This document shows positions 30,290-39,549 of a DNA stretch of 64,000 bases, one piece after another. The notes beneath the pieces are model-generated. The model made no database searches and was not told the DNA's origin. It worked only from the letters and a program-made list of their open reading frames with translations. Every line of letters starts with the position of its first letter. Within the stretch, counting starts at the first letter, position 1. The translations under genes were made by a program, and so were the position numbers. The DNA comes from Streptomyces sp. HUAS YS2. Lineage in GTDB: Bacteria > Actinomycetota > Actinomycetes > Streptomycetales > Streptomycetaceae. The DNA lies in the NCBI RefSeq assembly GCF_033343995.1, contig NZ_CP137573.1, positions 7,535,001-7,599,000 on the forward strand, read 5' to 3'.

Positions 30290-32485
30290 TCACCCCCGCG
30301 AGGTGACCAGCGAGGCGAACCGGGCCGCCGACGTGCCGAGGCCCGTCGGCCCCTGGCGGAGCAACGGGGTCCCGCTGCCCGCATGGACGTCCTCGACTCC
30401 GTAACGGCGCACCGTCCGATGCCAGTTGAGGATGCCGGCCAGCCAGTCCTCCAGCTCCCGCAGATACGCCTCGAAGGCCGCCCTGCCCTCCTCGTCCAGT
30501 CCGAAGTCCTCGTACAGCATGGGCACTTCGTACTCCTTCAGGTGCTCGTACTGGCGCAGCCGGCCGCGCATCAGATCGTCGACCATCGACACCGCCGTCG
30601 GGTAGTCGCAGTCGAAGAACTTCTGCAGCACCAGGACGCCGTTGTGCACCTCGCCCTCGACCTCGATCTCCTTCTGGTACGAGAAGAGGTCGTTGAGGAG
30701 GGTCGCGTAGTCGGAGACCGAGTTCTCCAGGGCACGCACGGTGCCCGTGCGATAGATCTCCTCGGGCAGTGCGTCCGCGTGCCGCAGCCGGCTCAGCAGC
30801 ATCGTCAGCTCGGAGCCGAAGGTGGTGCGCCGCATCTCGATGTAGTCCACCGGGTCGGGCACCCGGTGCTGCGCCATGTTGTGCAGCTCCCACATCCAGC
30901 TGTCGAGCATCGCGTCGAGGGCGGCACGCAACTGCGTCCGGCCCCAGGCGCTCATCGGACCGGCCGTGCGCGCCCACAGGTCGGCCAGCGAGCGCTCCAA
31001 CGGCGCGACGGCGTACGCGAGTCCGGCCGCCGGGTCCTCCAACGGCATGCAGGACTTGAGTCGTTCGGTGAAGTCCCGGGCGCCCACGAGGTTCTTCGCC
31101 CGGCCGAACACCACCGGGTAGTAGTCGTCCCCGTACGTGCCCCAGGTCAGCCACTCGGCGCTGAGCTCCAGCTCCTCCAGGCCGGCGTCCGGGTCGAGGC
31201 CGGCCGAGCACAGGGCGAAGTCGAAGCCCGCGCACATTTTCCGGTCCCAGATGTCCTCGAGCAGGCCGAACCGCTCGGCCCAGTCGAGCGACAGCCGCTT
31301 CGCCTCCTCGTGGTGGGGGCTCAGCGACAGCGGGTACGGCAGGTCGAAGTCGGGCAGCAACGAGGGCCCGACCTTCTGGTGCGGCACATGGGTGAGCGAG
31401 CGCAGCCGGGACGCGGCCTGGCGGCCGAACAGCGACCTGATGTCGAGCGCGGACGTGCCGAGCACCCCGTCGAGCCGCGAAGGGCCGATGTCCACGCCCT
31501 CGTTCATGTACCGGCTGGAGCGCAGGTGCCACTCGTGGCCGCCGGACTGCCAGTCCTGCAGCCCCTTCGTGTACGCCGCCACCGCCGCGCACTCCTCGGG
31601 CCTCAGCCCCTTCTCCAGGCAGAGCCCGGGGACCTCGGTCAGCGCGGTGTTCTCGAACTGCTGCAGACGCGAGGTGAGGAGGTCGTTGACGGCCTCGGCC
31701 GCCTCCTGGGTGGCGCAGCCGAGGAACTTCTCCAGGACCAGCACGCCGTTGCTGTTCTCGCCCTCCTCCTCGACCTCCCGCTGGTACGAGAACAGGTCGT
31801 TGCGCAGGTGCACCGCGTCGGAGAAGGCGTCCCGCAGCACGCGCAGCGGCCGGGAGTGCGCGACCTGGGCCGGCACCTCGGCGCCCGCCGCGTACTCCAC
31901 CAGACCGGCCGACCACGGCGCGCCGCCGACCTTGCGGCGCATCTCGATGTACTCGACGGGGTTGGCGATGCGACCCTCGTTGATGTTGTCGAGCTCCCAG
32001 AGCGATTCGTACAGCAGCGCCTCGGTGGCCTCGGCGAAGCGTTCCCGCCACCCCTCGGACATCGCGGGCACGGTGCGCCGCCACAGGTCGGCCAGACCGG
32101 CCTCCACCGGATTGGTCGGCTCCGGCATCTCCGCCATCAGGTCGGTGGGCATGAACAGCGGCAGCCGGTCCAGGTACGCCTTGCCGGCGGGCCGGTCCTG
32201 GGTGCGCTTGAAGATCTCCAGGAAGTGGTCGTCGAAGAAGAAGACCCACACGTACCAGTCCGTGACCAGCGACAGCGCCTCCGCGTCGCAGTCCGGGTGG
32301 GTGTACGAGCACAGCAGGGCGTAGTCGTGGGAGTCGAGGTCGCTCTCCTCCCAGATGCCGGACCCCTCCACCATCCCCATCGCCCGCGCCCACTCCTTGG
32401 TGTGCCTGCGGGCCTCCTCCAGGTGGGGATTGAGCCGTGCCGGATACGGGACGTAGAAATCCGGCAGAACGAAGGGCTGTGCCAT
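30290..32485 (-). CDS. geoA: Germacradienol/geosmin synthase
   Basis: The 731-residue protein has two class I terpene cyclase domains. The N-terminal domain has the Mg2+ motif DDHFLE (about residue 86) and NSE motif NDLFSYQREVEEEGE; it converts farnesyl diphosphate to germacradienol. The C-terminal domain has DDYYPVVF and NDLFSYQKEIEVEGE and cleaves germacradienol to geosmin and acetone. The N-terminus MAQPFVLPDFYVPYPARLNP is the standard one for geosmin synthases, which fixes the start at 32485. The gene appears intact and monocistronic, flanked by terminators. It lies 18 kb from the 2-methylisoborneol-type methyltransferase, the other earthy-odour pathway of streptomycetes. Confidence 0.96.
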   Translation of the reverse strand: MAQPFVLPDFYVPYPARLNPHLEEARRHTKEWARAMGMVEGSGIWEESDLDSHDYALLCSYTHPDCDAEALSLVTDWYVWVFFFDDHFLEIFKRTQDRPAGKAYLDRLPLFMPTDLMAEMPEPTNPVEAGLADLWRRTVPAMSEGWRERFAEATEALLYESLWELDNINEGRIANPVEYIEMRRKVGGAPWSAGLVEYAAGAEVPAQVAHSRPLRVLRDAFSDAVHLRNDLFSYQREVEEEGENSNGVLVLEKFLGCATQEAAEAVNDLLTSRLQQFENTALTEVPGLCLEKGLRPEECAAVAAYTKGLQDWQSGGHEWHLRSSRYMNEGVDIGPSRLDGVLGTSALDIRSLFGRQAASRLRSLTHVPHQKVGPSLLPDFDLPYPLSLSPHHEEAKRLSLDWAERFGLLEDIWDRKMCAGFDFALCSAGLDPDAGLEELELSAEWLTWGTYGDDYYPVVFGRAKNLVGARDFTERLKSCMPLEDPAAGLAYAVAPLERSLADLWARTAGPMSAWGRTQLRAALDAMLDSWMWELHNMAQHRVPDPVDYIEMRRTTFGSELTMLLSRLRHADALPEEIYRTGTVRALENSVSDYATLLNDLFSYQKEIEVEGEVHNGVLVLQKFFDCDYPTAVSMVDDLMRGRLRQYEHLKEYEVPMLYEDFGLDEEGRAAFEAYLRELEDWLAGILNWHRTVRRYGVEDVHAGSGTPLLRQGPTGLGTSAARFASLVTSRG

Positions 32486-32596
32486 GGCCAGCGGGGCCTT
32501 TCGGTGTAGGAGGCGATCTTCCGGCCCAGCTTTACCCGTCCCTCGTGCGGCCCACGCGAAGCCCGCATTAGTCATATCGGCGACGTGTGTACGGCA

Positions 32597-32633
32597 AAGG
32601 GCGCCGGGGATCGGACCGACCCCCGGCGCCCTT
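32597..32633 (-). terminator. Terminator of the amidase gene
   Basis: AAGGGCGCCGGGG and CCCCGGCGCCCTT, 13-nt perfect arms with an 11-nt loop, 13 nt beyond the amidase stop. It insulates the geosmin synthase promoter from read-through. Confidence 0.8.
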
Positions 32634-32645
32634 CCGGCTGCTCCG

Positions 32646-34604
32646 TCAGTCCTGGAGGATCCGCACGTCAGCGGCCTTCACGAAGGCCACGCGGTGCCCG
32701 AACTGGATCTCGTAGTACTCCTCCTGGCCGCGCACCACCCGGTGCCCGGTCGTATCGAACACCGGGGCGAAGTAGTACTCCCCGGGGGTCCGGTCGCCCA
32801 CCACGTACCGCTGCCCCGCGAGCAGCTTGTACGGCAGCGGCGACACGGCCTGGACCGGCACGCCCGCCGGGTACGCGGCCGCCTCCGGGTAGGCCCTGCC
32901 GTACACCGGGACCTCCGCCAGGCCCGCCCGCGGAGTCAGCACCGGTCCGCGCGCGTTCACCGCCGTCGGCTGCTCCTTCGGATTGTGGAACCAGGCCTTC
33001 TGGCCGAGGTACCAGACCGCCGTCCAGTCGCCCCGCCGCTCCGCGACCGCGAACTGCTGGCCCGTGGACGCCCGCGCCCCGGTGTCGTTCACCCCGGTCG
33101 TCGAGTCCTGGCCGCCCGGGCGGAGCCCGATGTCCTTCACCAGCGGCGCGGACTCGCTCGGCCCGGTGTGCAGCCGCACCGCGCCGCTGCCGTGCGGAGC
33201 GCAGGCCTCACCGGCCTTCACGCAGCCCGTGTACACCGGCTGGTGCGCCGCGTACTCCGGGCGGATCGTCACCACGCCGGCGTCCGGCCCCGCGCTCGGC
33301 GTGATCGGCCGGCCCAGCAGCCGGAAGTAGTGCGCCCAGTCCCAGTACGGGCCCGGGTCGGTGTGCATGCCCCGGATCGTCGCGGTCGTCGTGCCGGGGA
33401 CGGTGTCGTGCCCGAGGATGTGCTGCCGGTCGATCGGGATGTCGTACCGGGCGGCCAGGTACCGCACCAGACGCGCCGAGGTCCGGTACATCGCCTCCGT
33501 GTACCAGGAGTCCGGCGCTGTCAGGAAGCCCTCGTGCTCCAGGCCCACCGACTTGGCGTTCACGAACCAGTTGCCCGCGTGCCAGCCGACGTCCTTCAGC
33601 GACAGGTGCTGCGCGATGTGCCCGTCCGAGGAACGCAGCGAGTACTGCCAGGACACGTACGTCGGGTCCTGCACCAGCTTGAGCGTGACGTCCCAGGACG
33701 CCTCGGTGTCGTGGACGACGATGTAGTCGATCTGCTGCGAGATCGGGCGGTTCGCCTTGTCGTGGTTGCCGTAGTCCCCGTCGCCGAACTCCTCGTACGG
33801 CGCCGGGATCCACTCGCACGCCACCGTCGGCGGGCACTCGGTCAGCCCCTTGTCGGCCGTCCGCAGCCCCAGCGTCGCGGCCTGACCGGTGTCGGGGGCC
33901 ACGTCGGGCGCGGGCGCGAGGGCCACCGTCTGGCCGCTGTCCGTGGTCCGCCGCTCGCCGGTCCGGATCACGTCGAAGACGTCGTTCGCGTACGTCGTCG
34001 CCGTCGCCGTGTCGTCCGCGCCCGAGTAGCGTGCCACCGCGCCGAACCAGTCCGCCGGATCGTCGCTCGCCGGCCGCCCCGACTCCCGCTGGGCCGCCGC
34101 GAGCAGCGCCGCGCCACCCTGGATGTTCGCCGCGGGGCTGGTCCGCAGCTCCTCCGCGGACAGCCCGGACAGCTCCGCCGCCCGCTCCAGGGTGCGCAGC
34201 CGGGCCGGGAGTTCGGCGGCCTCGGGCAGCGCGGCCTCGGTGGCCAGGCGCGCCGCGCGGGAGTCGTCGCCGCGCGCGTCCTCCTCGCCGTCCGAGTGGT
34301 GCGCCGCCTCGGCCAGCGCCGTACGGGCATCGGTCAGGTGCATCGGACCGTAGCCGCCGGTCACGCTCGGCGCGCCGCCGTGCGTGTCCCAGCGCGACTG
34401 CAGGTACGACACCGCCAGCAGCACGTTCTGCGGCACCCCGTACCGCTCGGCCGCCGCCGCGAAGTCACGCTGCAGCGCGCCCGACGACGGCGGCTCCTCG
34501 GCGGTCGCGGCGGGGCCGGAGGACAGGAGCGGAAGCAGCAGAGCGGCGGACGCCATCGCCCCCGCCGCTCGATGGACACGTCTGCGCGACGCCGGACTGG
34601 GCAA
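32646..34604 (-). CDS. Secreted N-acetylmuramoyl-L-alanine amidase (Amidase_2)
   Basis: The 652-residue exported protein has a signal peptide (RRRVHRAAG, then AMASAALLLPLLSSGPA), a helical lysozyme-like N-terminal region (about 45-240, GVPQNVLLAVSYLQSRWD and GYGPMHLTDA), and an Amidase_2 domain (about 275-440). Zn ligands are His in YIVVHDTEAS and ILGHDTVPG and Asp in MHTDPGPYWDW. A C-terminal half has repeated SH3-like segments (GSGAVRLHTGPSESAPLV, YYEIQFGHRVAFVKAADV). It likely cleaves the MurNAc-L-Ala bond in peptidoglycan. The TTG at 34604 is preferred because GGAGG lies 5 nt upstream and gives a normal signal peptide; a TTG at 34688 would add 28 residues. Confidence 0.9.
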   Translation of the reverse strand: MPSPASRRRVHRAAGAMASAALLLPLLSSGPAATAEEPPSSGALQRDFAAAAERYGVPQNVLLAVSYLQSRWDTHGGAPSVTGGYGPMHLTDARTALAEAAHHSDGEEDARGDDSRAARLATEAALPEAAELPARLRTLERAAELSGLSAEELRTSPAANIQGGAALLAAAQRESGRPASDDPADWFGAVARYSGADDTATATTYANDVFDVIRTGERRTTDSGQTVALAPAPDVAPDTGQAATLGLRTADKGLTECPPTVACEWIPAPYEEFGDGDYGNHDKANRPISQQIDYIVVHDTEASWDVTLKLVQDPTYVSWQYSLRSSDGHIAQHLSLKDVGWHAGNWFVNAKSVGLEHEGFLTAPDSWYTEAMYRTSARLVRYLAARYDIPIDRQHILGHDTVPGTTTATIRGMHTDPGPYWDWAHYFRLLGRPITPSAGPDAGVVTIRPEYAAHQPVYTGCVKAGEACAPHGSGAVRLHTGPSESAPLVKDIGLRPGGQDSTTGVNDTGARASTGQQFAVAERRGDWTAVWYLGQKAWFHNPKEQPTAVNARGPVLTPRAGLAEVPVYGRAYPEAAAYPAGVPVQAVSPLPYKLLAGQRYVVGDRTPGEYYFAPVFDTTGHRVVRGQEEYYEIQFGHRVAFVKAADVRILQD

Positions 34605-34767
34605 GGCGGCCTCCAGGTACGAGGGGGGACGAAGGGGCGTGCGGTGCCGGACCCGTACAGGGGTAGCGACTTCCCGACGATCCGTCAATCACCCCTCGGG
34701 CCAGGCAGTTTCGCCGTGCGTGGACCTGCGACGCGTCAGTGGAATGGACCAATGCCGGCACATGACA

Positions 34768-34811
34768 GTGCGCCGTGCGCCCGGTGTGTCGGCACCGGGC
34801 GCACAGCGCAC
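34768..34811 (-). terminator. Strong terminator after the phosphotransferase gene
   Basis: Two 19-nt arms (34768-34786 and 34793-34811) pair with a single mismatch around a TGTCGG loop, 35 nt past the stop. Confidence 0.8.
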
Positions 34812-34845
34812 TTCCCCCTCGTCCGCGGAGGGAACGCGTGTCTCG

Positions 34846-35967
34846 CTAACGCGTCCCGACCGCGGCGCGCACGGCCCGACGGGCCAGCGCGCAGTCGTCG
34901 TGCAGCCGCCGCAACAGCAGCCGCTGCTCCTCACCCGTCGACACGGCACCCGAGGGCATCGGCGTCGAACCGGCCGGCGGGGCCTCGCGGATGGTCCGCT
35001 GCACCGCCGTCTCGTACGTGCGGATCTCCCGGGTCAGCACGATCATCAGGTTCACCAGGAACGCGTCCCGCGAGTCCGGGCCCGCCTGCTGCGCCAGTTG
35101 ACTGATCTGCCGCCGCGCCAGGGGCGCGTCGCCGAGGACGGCCCACAGCGTCGCCAGGTCGTAGCCCGGCAGGTACCAGCCCGCGTGCTCCCAGTCGACC
35201 AGGACCGGGCCGGTCGGCGACAGCAGGATGTTCGACAGCAGGGCGTCACCGTGACAGAACTGCCCCATGCCCTGCCTGCCGCCGGCGTGCGCCAGGCCGT
35301 GCAGCAGCTTCTGCAGGTCGTCGCGGTCCCGGTCGGTGAACAGACCCAGCTCGTGGTAGCGGGAGATGCGGGACGCGTAGTCGAGCGGCGCGTCGAAGGT
35401 CCCGGCCGGCGGCCGCCAGGCGTTGAGCCGGGCGATCGCCCCGAGCGCGGCGCGCACGTCGGCGCGCGGCGGGGCCTCCACGGGGTGCCGGGTCAGGGCC
35501 GCGGCCCGTCCCGGCATCCGCTCGATGACCAGTACGCAGTTGTCCGGGTCGGCGGCGATCAGCCGCGGTGCGCGCACCGGCGGGCGGTGCCGGACGAAGG
35601 CGCGGTAGGAAGCTATTTCGTGCCTGAACCGCTCGGTCCAGGCCGGCGAGTGGTCCAGTAAACACTTGGCGACCGCCGTGGTGCGTCCGGTTGTCCCGAC
35701 GATCAGGACGGAACGACCGCTGCGGCGCAGCACCTGGACCGCGTTGAACTCGGGGCAGATCCGGTGGACGGCGGCGATCGCCATCCGTACCTGGGCTCCC
35801 TGGGGGCCCGACAGGTCGATTCTCCCGCTGAGGGGCTGTGGCGCCGTCCCCGGCCGCCGCCGGGCCCGGCCCGCCTGAACGGGAGCGAGATACGGTCCGC
35901 TGCCGACCGGGACGGAACGGTGCTGCGGCCGGGGCGGGGCGGACACGGAGGACGATGCTGTGTACAT
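34846..35967 (-). CDS. Aminoglycoside-phosphotransferase-family kinase with TTA codon
   Basis: The 373-residue protein has the APH/choline-kinase fold from about residue 60. Lys in TAVAKCLLDHS binds ATP, the catalytic loop is FCHGDALLSNIL and the metal Asp is in VLVDWEHAGWYLPGYDLA. The first 55 residues are Pro/Arg-rich and probably disordered. Such kinases phosphorylate antibiotics, choline or sugars; the substrate is unknown. Codon 103 (35659-35661) is TTA, so translation probably depends on bldA and occurs late in development. It is divergent from an NsdA-like regulator. The ATG at 35967 has a weak Shine-Dalgarno; a later start is possible. Confidence 0.85.
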   Translation of the reverse strand: MYTASSSVSAPPRPQHRSVPVGSGPYLAPVQAGRARRRPGTAPQPLSGRIDLSGPQGAQVRMAIAAVHRICPEFNAVQVLRRSGRSVLIVGTTGRTTAVAKCLLDHSPAWTERFRHEIASYRAFVRHRPPVRAPRLIAADPDNCVLVIERMPGRAAALTRHPVEAPPRADVRAALGAIARLNAWRPPAGTFDAPLDYASRISRYHELGLFTDRDRDDLQKLLHGLAHAGGRQGMGQFCHGDALLSNILLSPTGPVLVDWEHAGWYLPGYDLATLWAVLGDAPLARRQISQLAQQAGPDSRDAFLVNLMIVLTREIRTYETAVQRTIREAPPAGSTPMPSGAVSTGEEQRLLLRRLHDDCALARRAVRAAVGTR

Positions 35968-36131
35968 GGGCGAAACAGATCCCTTCGTGTGCCGACGAGT
36001 CGCGTGCGTCGCCCCGCCCGACCTCCGGTCCGCACCCTGGGGAATGAGGGCCGGTTGCCGGGGCGGGGTGGCGCGTTCCTACCTGACACCCGCCGCGCCA
36101 TGGCGGAACATCGGGCGTGCCCTGGCGAAGC

Positions 36132-36149
36132 CTGGCGAATAGTCGCCAG
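36132..36149. promoter_or_regulatory. Dyad upstream of the NsdA-like regulator
   Basis: CTGGCGA-ATAG-TCGCCAG is a perfect 7-nt-arm dyad 52 nt before the regulator start. CCTGGCGAA is repeated directly just upstream (36121-36129 and 36131-36139), giving a possible three-half-site array. Confidence 0.5.
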
Positions 36150-36201
36150 CCCTATGCCATGGGGCTACTGTCAACTCAGCCGAGAACCTGGGGGCTTAGA
36201 C

Positions 36202-37698
36202 GTGACAGGACACACCAACACCCGCCTGGCAGACCTCTTCGGCCTCGCCGGCTGGTCCAAGGGCGAGCTCGCGAGGCTCGTGAACCGGCAGGCGGCGGCC
36301 ATGGGTCATCCGCAGCTGGCGACCGACACCTCCCGGGTCCGGCGCTGGATCGACATGGGGGAGACCCCGCGCGATCCCGTACCCCGCGTGCTGGCAGCCC
36401 TGTTCACTGAGCGACTCGGCCGTGTCGTGACCATCGAGGACCTCGGGTTCGTACGACACGGGCGCGCCGGAAAACAGCGTAACGTCAGGAAAACCGACAA
36501 CCCTGACGGGTTGCCCTGGGCGCCCGAGCGTACGGCAGCGGTCCTCACCGAATTCACGGGAATGGACCTCATGCTCAACCGACGCGGCCTGGTGGGCGCG
36601 GGCGCCGCGCTCGCCGCCGGCTCCGCACTCAGCAGCGCCATGCACGACTGGCTCCACGCCGACCCCGCACTCGCCAAGGACGCCCCCCGTGTCCTCGATC
36701 CCCTGCACGCCGACCCCGCTGGGTTCGACCGCTACGAGGCCGCCCCCATCGGGTCGCAGGAGATCGACGCACTGGAGCGCTCCGTGGAGGTCTTCCGCGC
36801 CTGGGACGCGGCCCGCGGTGGCGGGCTGCAGCGCAAGGCAGTGGTGGGCCAGCTGAACGAGGTGGGCGGCATGCTCGCCTACCACCACCCCGACCACCTC
36901 CAGCGGCGCCTGTGGGGCGTAGCCGCCAATTTGGCCGTCCTGGCCGGCTGGATGTCCCACGACGTCGGCCTCGAACCCACCGCCCAGAAGTACTTCGTCA
37001 TCGCCGCGCACGCGGCGCGCGAGGGCGGCGACCGGCCGAGGGCCGGCGAGGCGCTCTCCCGCGCGGCCCGTCAGATGGTCCACCTGGGCCGTCCCGACGA
37101 CGCGCTCGACCTGATGCAGCTCGCCAAGTCGGGCTCCGGCGAGGAGATGCTGCCCCGCACCCGGGCCATGCTGCACACCATCGAGGCCTGGGCACAGGCG
37201 TCCATGGGGCGCGGCCAGGCGATGAAGCGCACCCTCGGCGAGGCCGAGGACCTGTTCGTCTCCGACAAGGGCGACGTGCCGCCGCCCAGTTGGATGCAGA
37301 TGTTCGACGAGGCCGACCTGCACGGGATGCAGGCGCTCGCCTACCGGACGCTGGCGGATCACGATCCGGCGGCGGCCGTTCCCGCGCAGCGGCACGCCAA
37401 GCTCGCGCTGGAACTCCGGGAGAGCGGCCGGCAGCGGTCCATGCTCTTCGACTACATCTCGCTGGCCTCCGCCTGCTTCATCGCGGACGACCCCGAACAG
37501 GCCGACCGGTACGCGCGGTTGGCGCTGGTGTCGATGGGGGAGACCTCGTCGCACCGGACCTGGGACCGGCTCCGTGAGATGTACCGGCTGACCGGGCAGT
37601 ACTCCGACTACACGAAGATCCAGGACCTCCGGGAGGAGATCGAGCTCGCCCTGCCGAACAACCCGGCGGCGCGGAAGCCGGGGAACCGGCAGATCTGA
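36202..37698 (+). CDS. NsdA-like regulator (N-terminal HTH-like domain plus TPR region)
   Basis: The 498-residue protein belongs to the Streptomyces NsdA/NsdB family of tetratricopeptide regulators; NsdA represses antibiotic production and sporulation. The N-terminal segment (LADLFGLAGWSKGELARLVN, TSRVRRWIDMGETPRDPVP) looks like a modified HTH. A hydrophobic stretch LMLNRRGLVGAGAALAAGSA lies near residue 130, and helical TPR-like repeats fill 190-480. The GTG at 36202 has GGGGG upstream. It sits between two genes that carry TTA codons, a phosphotransferase and a SpoIIE phosphatase, suggesting a developmental locus. Whether it is NsdA itself or a paralogue cannot be settled here. Confidence 0.85.
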   Translation: MTGHTNTRLADLFGLAGWSKGELARLVNRQAAAMGHPQLATDTSRVRRWIDMGETPRDPVPRVLAALFTERLGRVVTIEDLGFVRHGRAGKQRNVRKTDNPDGLPWAPERTAAVLTEFTGMDLMLNRRGLVGAGAALAAGSALSSAMHDWLHADPALAKDAPRVLDPLHADPAGFDRYEAAPIGSQEIDALERSVEVFRAWDAARGGGLQRKAVVGQLNEVGGMLAYHHPDHLQRRLWGVAANLAVLAGWMSHDVGLEPTAQKYFVIAAHAAREGGDRPRAGEALSRAARQMVHLGRPDDALDLMQLAKSGSGEEMLPRTRAMLHTIEAWAQASMGRGQAMKRTLGEAEDLFVSDKGDVPPPSWMQMFDEADLHGMQALAYRTLADHDPAAAVPAQRHAKLALELRESGRQRSMLFDYISLASACFIADDPEQADRYARLALVSMGETSSHRTWDRLREMYRLTGQYSDYTKIQDLREEIELALPNNPAARKPGNRQI

Positions 37699-37822
37699 GT
37701 ACGCCCGGCGGATCAGAGAGACGCACAGGTGAAAGGGGCAATCCGGCAGCACCGGAGCGCCCCGGAACGAGAGCGGTCAGCAGTACGAAAGCGGCCGTCG
37801 GTACGGCAGCCGCCGGTGGTAC

Positions 37823-37838
37823 GGCGGCGGTCGCCGCC
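37823..37838. terminator. Weak hairpin between convergent genes
   Basis: GGCGGCG-GT-CGCCGCC lies between the NsdA-like and SpoIIE genes in a stretch with repeated GTACGG units. The loop is too short for the full stem, so the terminator call is tentative. Confidence 0.3.
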
Positions 37839-37854
37839 ACGGTCCGCGCGCCGT

Positions 37855-39342
37855 TCAGCGCCCCACTCGCACCGCCATCACGCAGGCGTCGTCCTCACGC
37901 GGGGACTCGCCGAACTCCTCCACCACCGTCCGTACGCACTCCCGCGCGTCCCGCGCCCCGGCCAGCCGTGGTGCAAGGCCCAGCAGGCGTCGCGTACCCG
38001 AGTCGTCGTCCAGGCTGCCGCGGGTCAGTCCGTCCGTGTGCAGCAGCAGCACGTCGCCGGGGAGCAACCGCACCCGGGCCTCCTCGTACGCGCCGCCCGG
38101 CGTCGCCCCGAGGAGGACGCCCTCCGGCCGCTCGAGCGCCCGCCCCGTCCCCCCGCGGAACAGCAGGGGGGCGGGGTGTCCGGCCTGCGCCCAGGTCAGC
38201 GTCTGGTCCACCGGGTCGTAGCGGCAGCACATCGCGCTGCCGAGGGCCGGCTGCGCGGCCGTCTGGAGGAGCCGGTTCAGATGGCCCATGAGATCACGCG
38301 GGCCGACCCCGGCCACCGCCATGCCGCGCACCGCGCCGAGCACCATGGCCATCGTGGACGTGGCGGAGACGCCGTGGCCGGTGAGGTCGCCGACGGTGAG
38401 CAGCGCGTCCCCGTCCGGGAGCGCGAGCGCGTCGTACCAGTCCCCGCCGATCAGACCGGTCGTCGCGGCGGGGAGATAGTGACCGGCCACGTCCAGCGGG
38501 GCCGGGCCCTCGTGCGCGAAGCGCAGCGAGCCGCGCCACGGCGGCAGCACCGCCTCCTGCAGCTCGACGGCCACGCGGCGTTCGGTGCGCTCGATCTGGC
38601 GCCGCCGCTGGAAGGAGTCTCGGGTCTCGCGGACCGCCCGCTCGCTGCGGCGCAGCTCGCTGACGTCGCGTAAGACGGCCCACATGGAGGCCGTGCAGCC
38701 GTCGGTGTCGAGGACCGGCTCGCCCATCATGTGCACGGTGCGGACGACGCCGTCGGGGCGCACGACACGGAACTCGCCGTCGATCGGACGGCCGTCGATG
38801 AGACAGCCCGTCACCATGCTCTGGAGCAGCGGCTGGTCCTCGGCGAACACCACGGACGGCAGCTCGTCGAGCGACATCGGCCCGGTCCCGGGAGCGCGGC
38901 CGAAGATCTGGTACAGCTCCGCGGACCAGCTGACCTCGTCGGTGAGCAGGTTCCACTCGGCGCTGCCGACCCGGCTGAGGAGGGAGCCCGTACGGGGCGC
39001 GGAGGGGCCGGTCGCGACCGTGCGCGGGGATGGCATCAGGGCGGGGTACGCGGGGGAGGCCTGGGTTCCGGCCGTCGTCTCGCCACCGCGGAACGGCGGC
39101 AGCTCGTCCGGGAGTCCGGCCTTCAGCTGGCCCAGGTGGGCGCCGAGGTCGTCGAGCTGATGCACGGCCAGATCGCAGAGGGCGCGCTGCCAGCGGCCCT
39201 GCGGGTCGTCCTCGTCCGTCGTCGCGTCCCGGCGCACAGCGTCCACATCACCACGCAGGCGGCGCGTCCGGGAGATCAACGCGTCCACCGTGCCGGGCTC
39301 CGGGGGCTGCGCGGATCGGTCCGCGGACAGATGGGACGGCAT
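37855..39342 (-). CDS. PAS-domain PP2C phosphatase (SpoIIE/RsbU-like) with TTA codon
   Basis: The 495-residue protein has a helical N-terminus (about 1-90), a PAS/PAC sensor domain (about 120-235, LLTDEVSWSAELYQIFGR and FRVVRPDGVVRTVHMMGEPV), a coiled linker (SERAVRETRDSFQRRRQIER) and a C-terminal SpoIIE-type PP2C domain. Metal-binding residues lie in GGDWYDALALPDGD, VGDLTGHG and LLHTDGLTRG, with EDDACVMAVRV at the end. Such enzymes dephosphorylate anti-sigma-factor antagonists. No kinase or antagonist gene is adjacent. Codon 224 (38671-38673) is TTA, implying bldA control. The ATG at 39342 has GGAG 6 nt upstream. Confidence 0.92.
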   Translation of the reverse strand: MPSHLSADRSAQPPEPGTVDALISRTRRLRGDVDAVRRDATTDEDDPQGRWQRALCDLAVHQLDDLGAHLGQLKAGLPDELPPFRGGETTAGTQASPAYPALMPSPRTVATGPSAPRTGSLLSRVGSAEWNLLTDEVSWSAELYQIFGRAPGTGPMSLDELPSVVFAEDQPLLQSMVTGCLIDGRPIDGEFRVVRPDGVVRTVHMMGEPVLDTDGCTASMWAVLRDVSELRRSERAVRETRDSFQRRRQIERTERRVAVELQEAVLPPWRGSLRFAHEGPAPLDVAGHYLPAATTGLIGGDWYDALALPDGDALLTVGDLTGHGVSATSTMAMVLGAVRGMAVAGVGPRDLMGHLNRLLQTAAQPALGSAMCCRYDPVDQTLTWAQAGHPAPLLFRGGTGRALERPEGVLLGATPGGAYEEARVRLLPGDVLLLHTDGLTRGSLDDDSGTRRLLGLAPRLAGARDARECVRTVVEEFGESPREDDACVMAVRVGR

Positions 39343-39549
39343 GTGGTACTCCGATACAGGCGGCACGGCCGGGTCTTGGAGAGAGAGGACCGGCTAAGAC
39401 TGTCGCACAGGCCGGGAGAAGCCGTAAGGCGTTTGGCAACACTCGATCCGGTGGTGCTTCCGGCATATGTCAAAGGCTCACCGGATATCGGCCACGCGGA
39501 CGACTTCAGGAAGCACTGTCGAGGGGGCGGCGGGCGCTACGGTGCAGGT

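Noticed and set aside
30290..32485. This terpene synthase as the missing 2-methylisoborneol cyclase cargo
   Set aside because: It has two complete cyclase domains and the standard geosmin synthase N-terminus; methylisoborneol synthases are single-domain and carry a disordered N-terminal extension.
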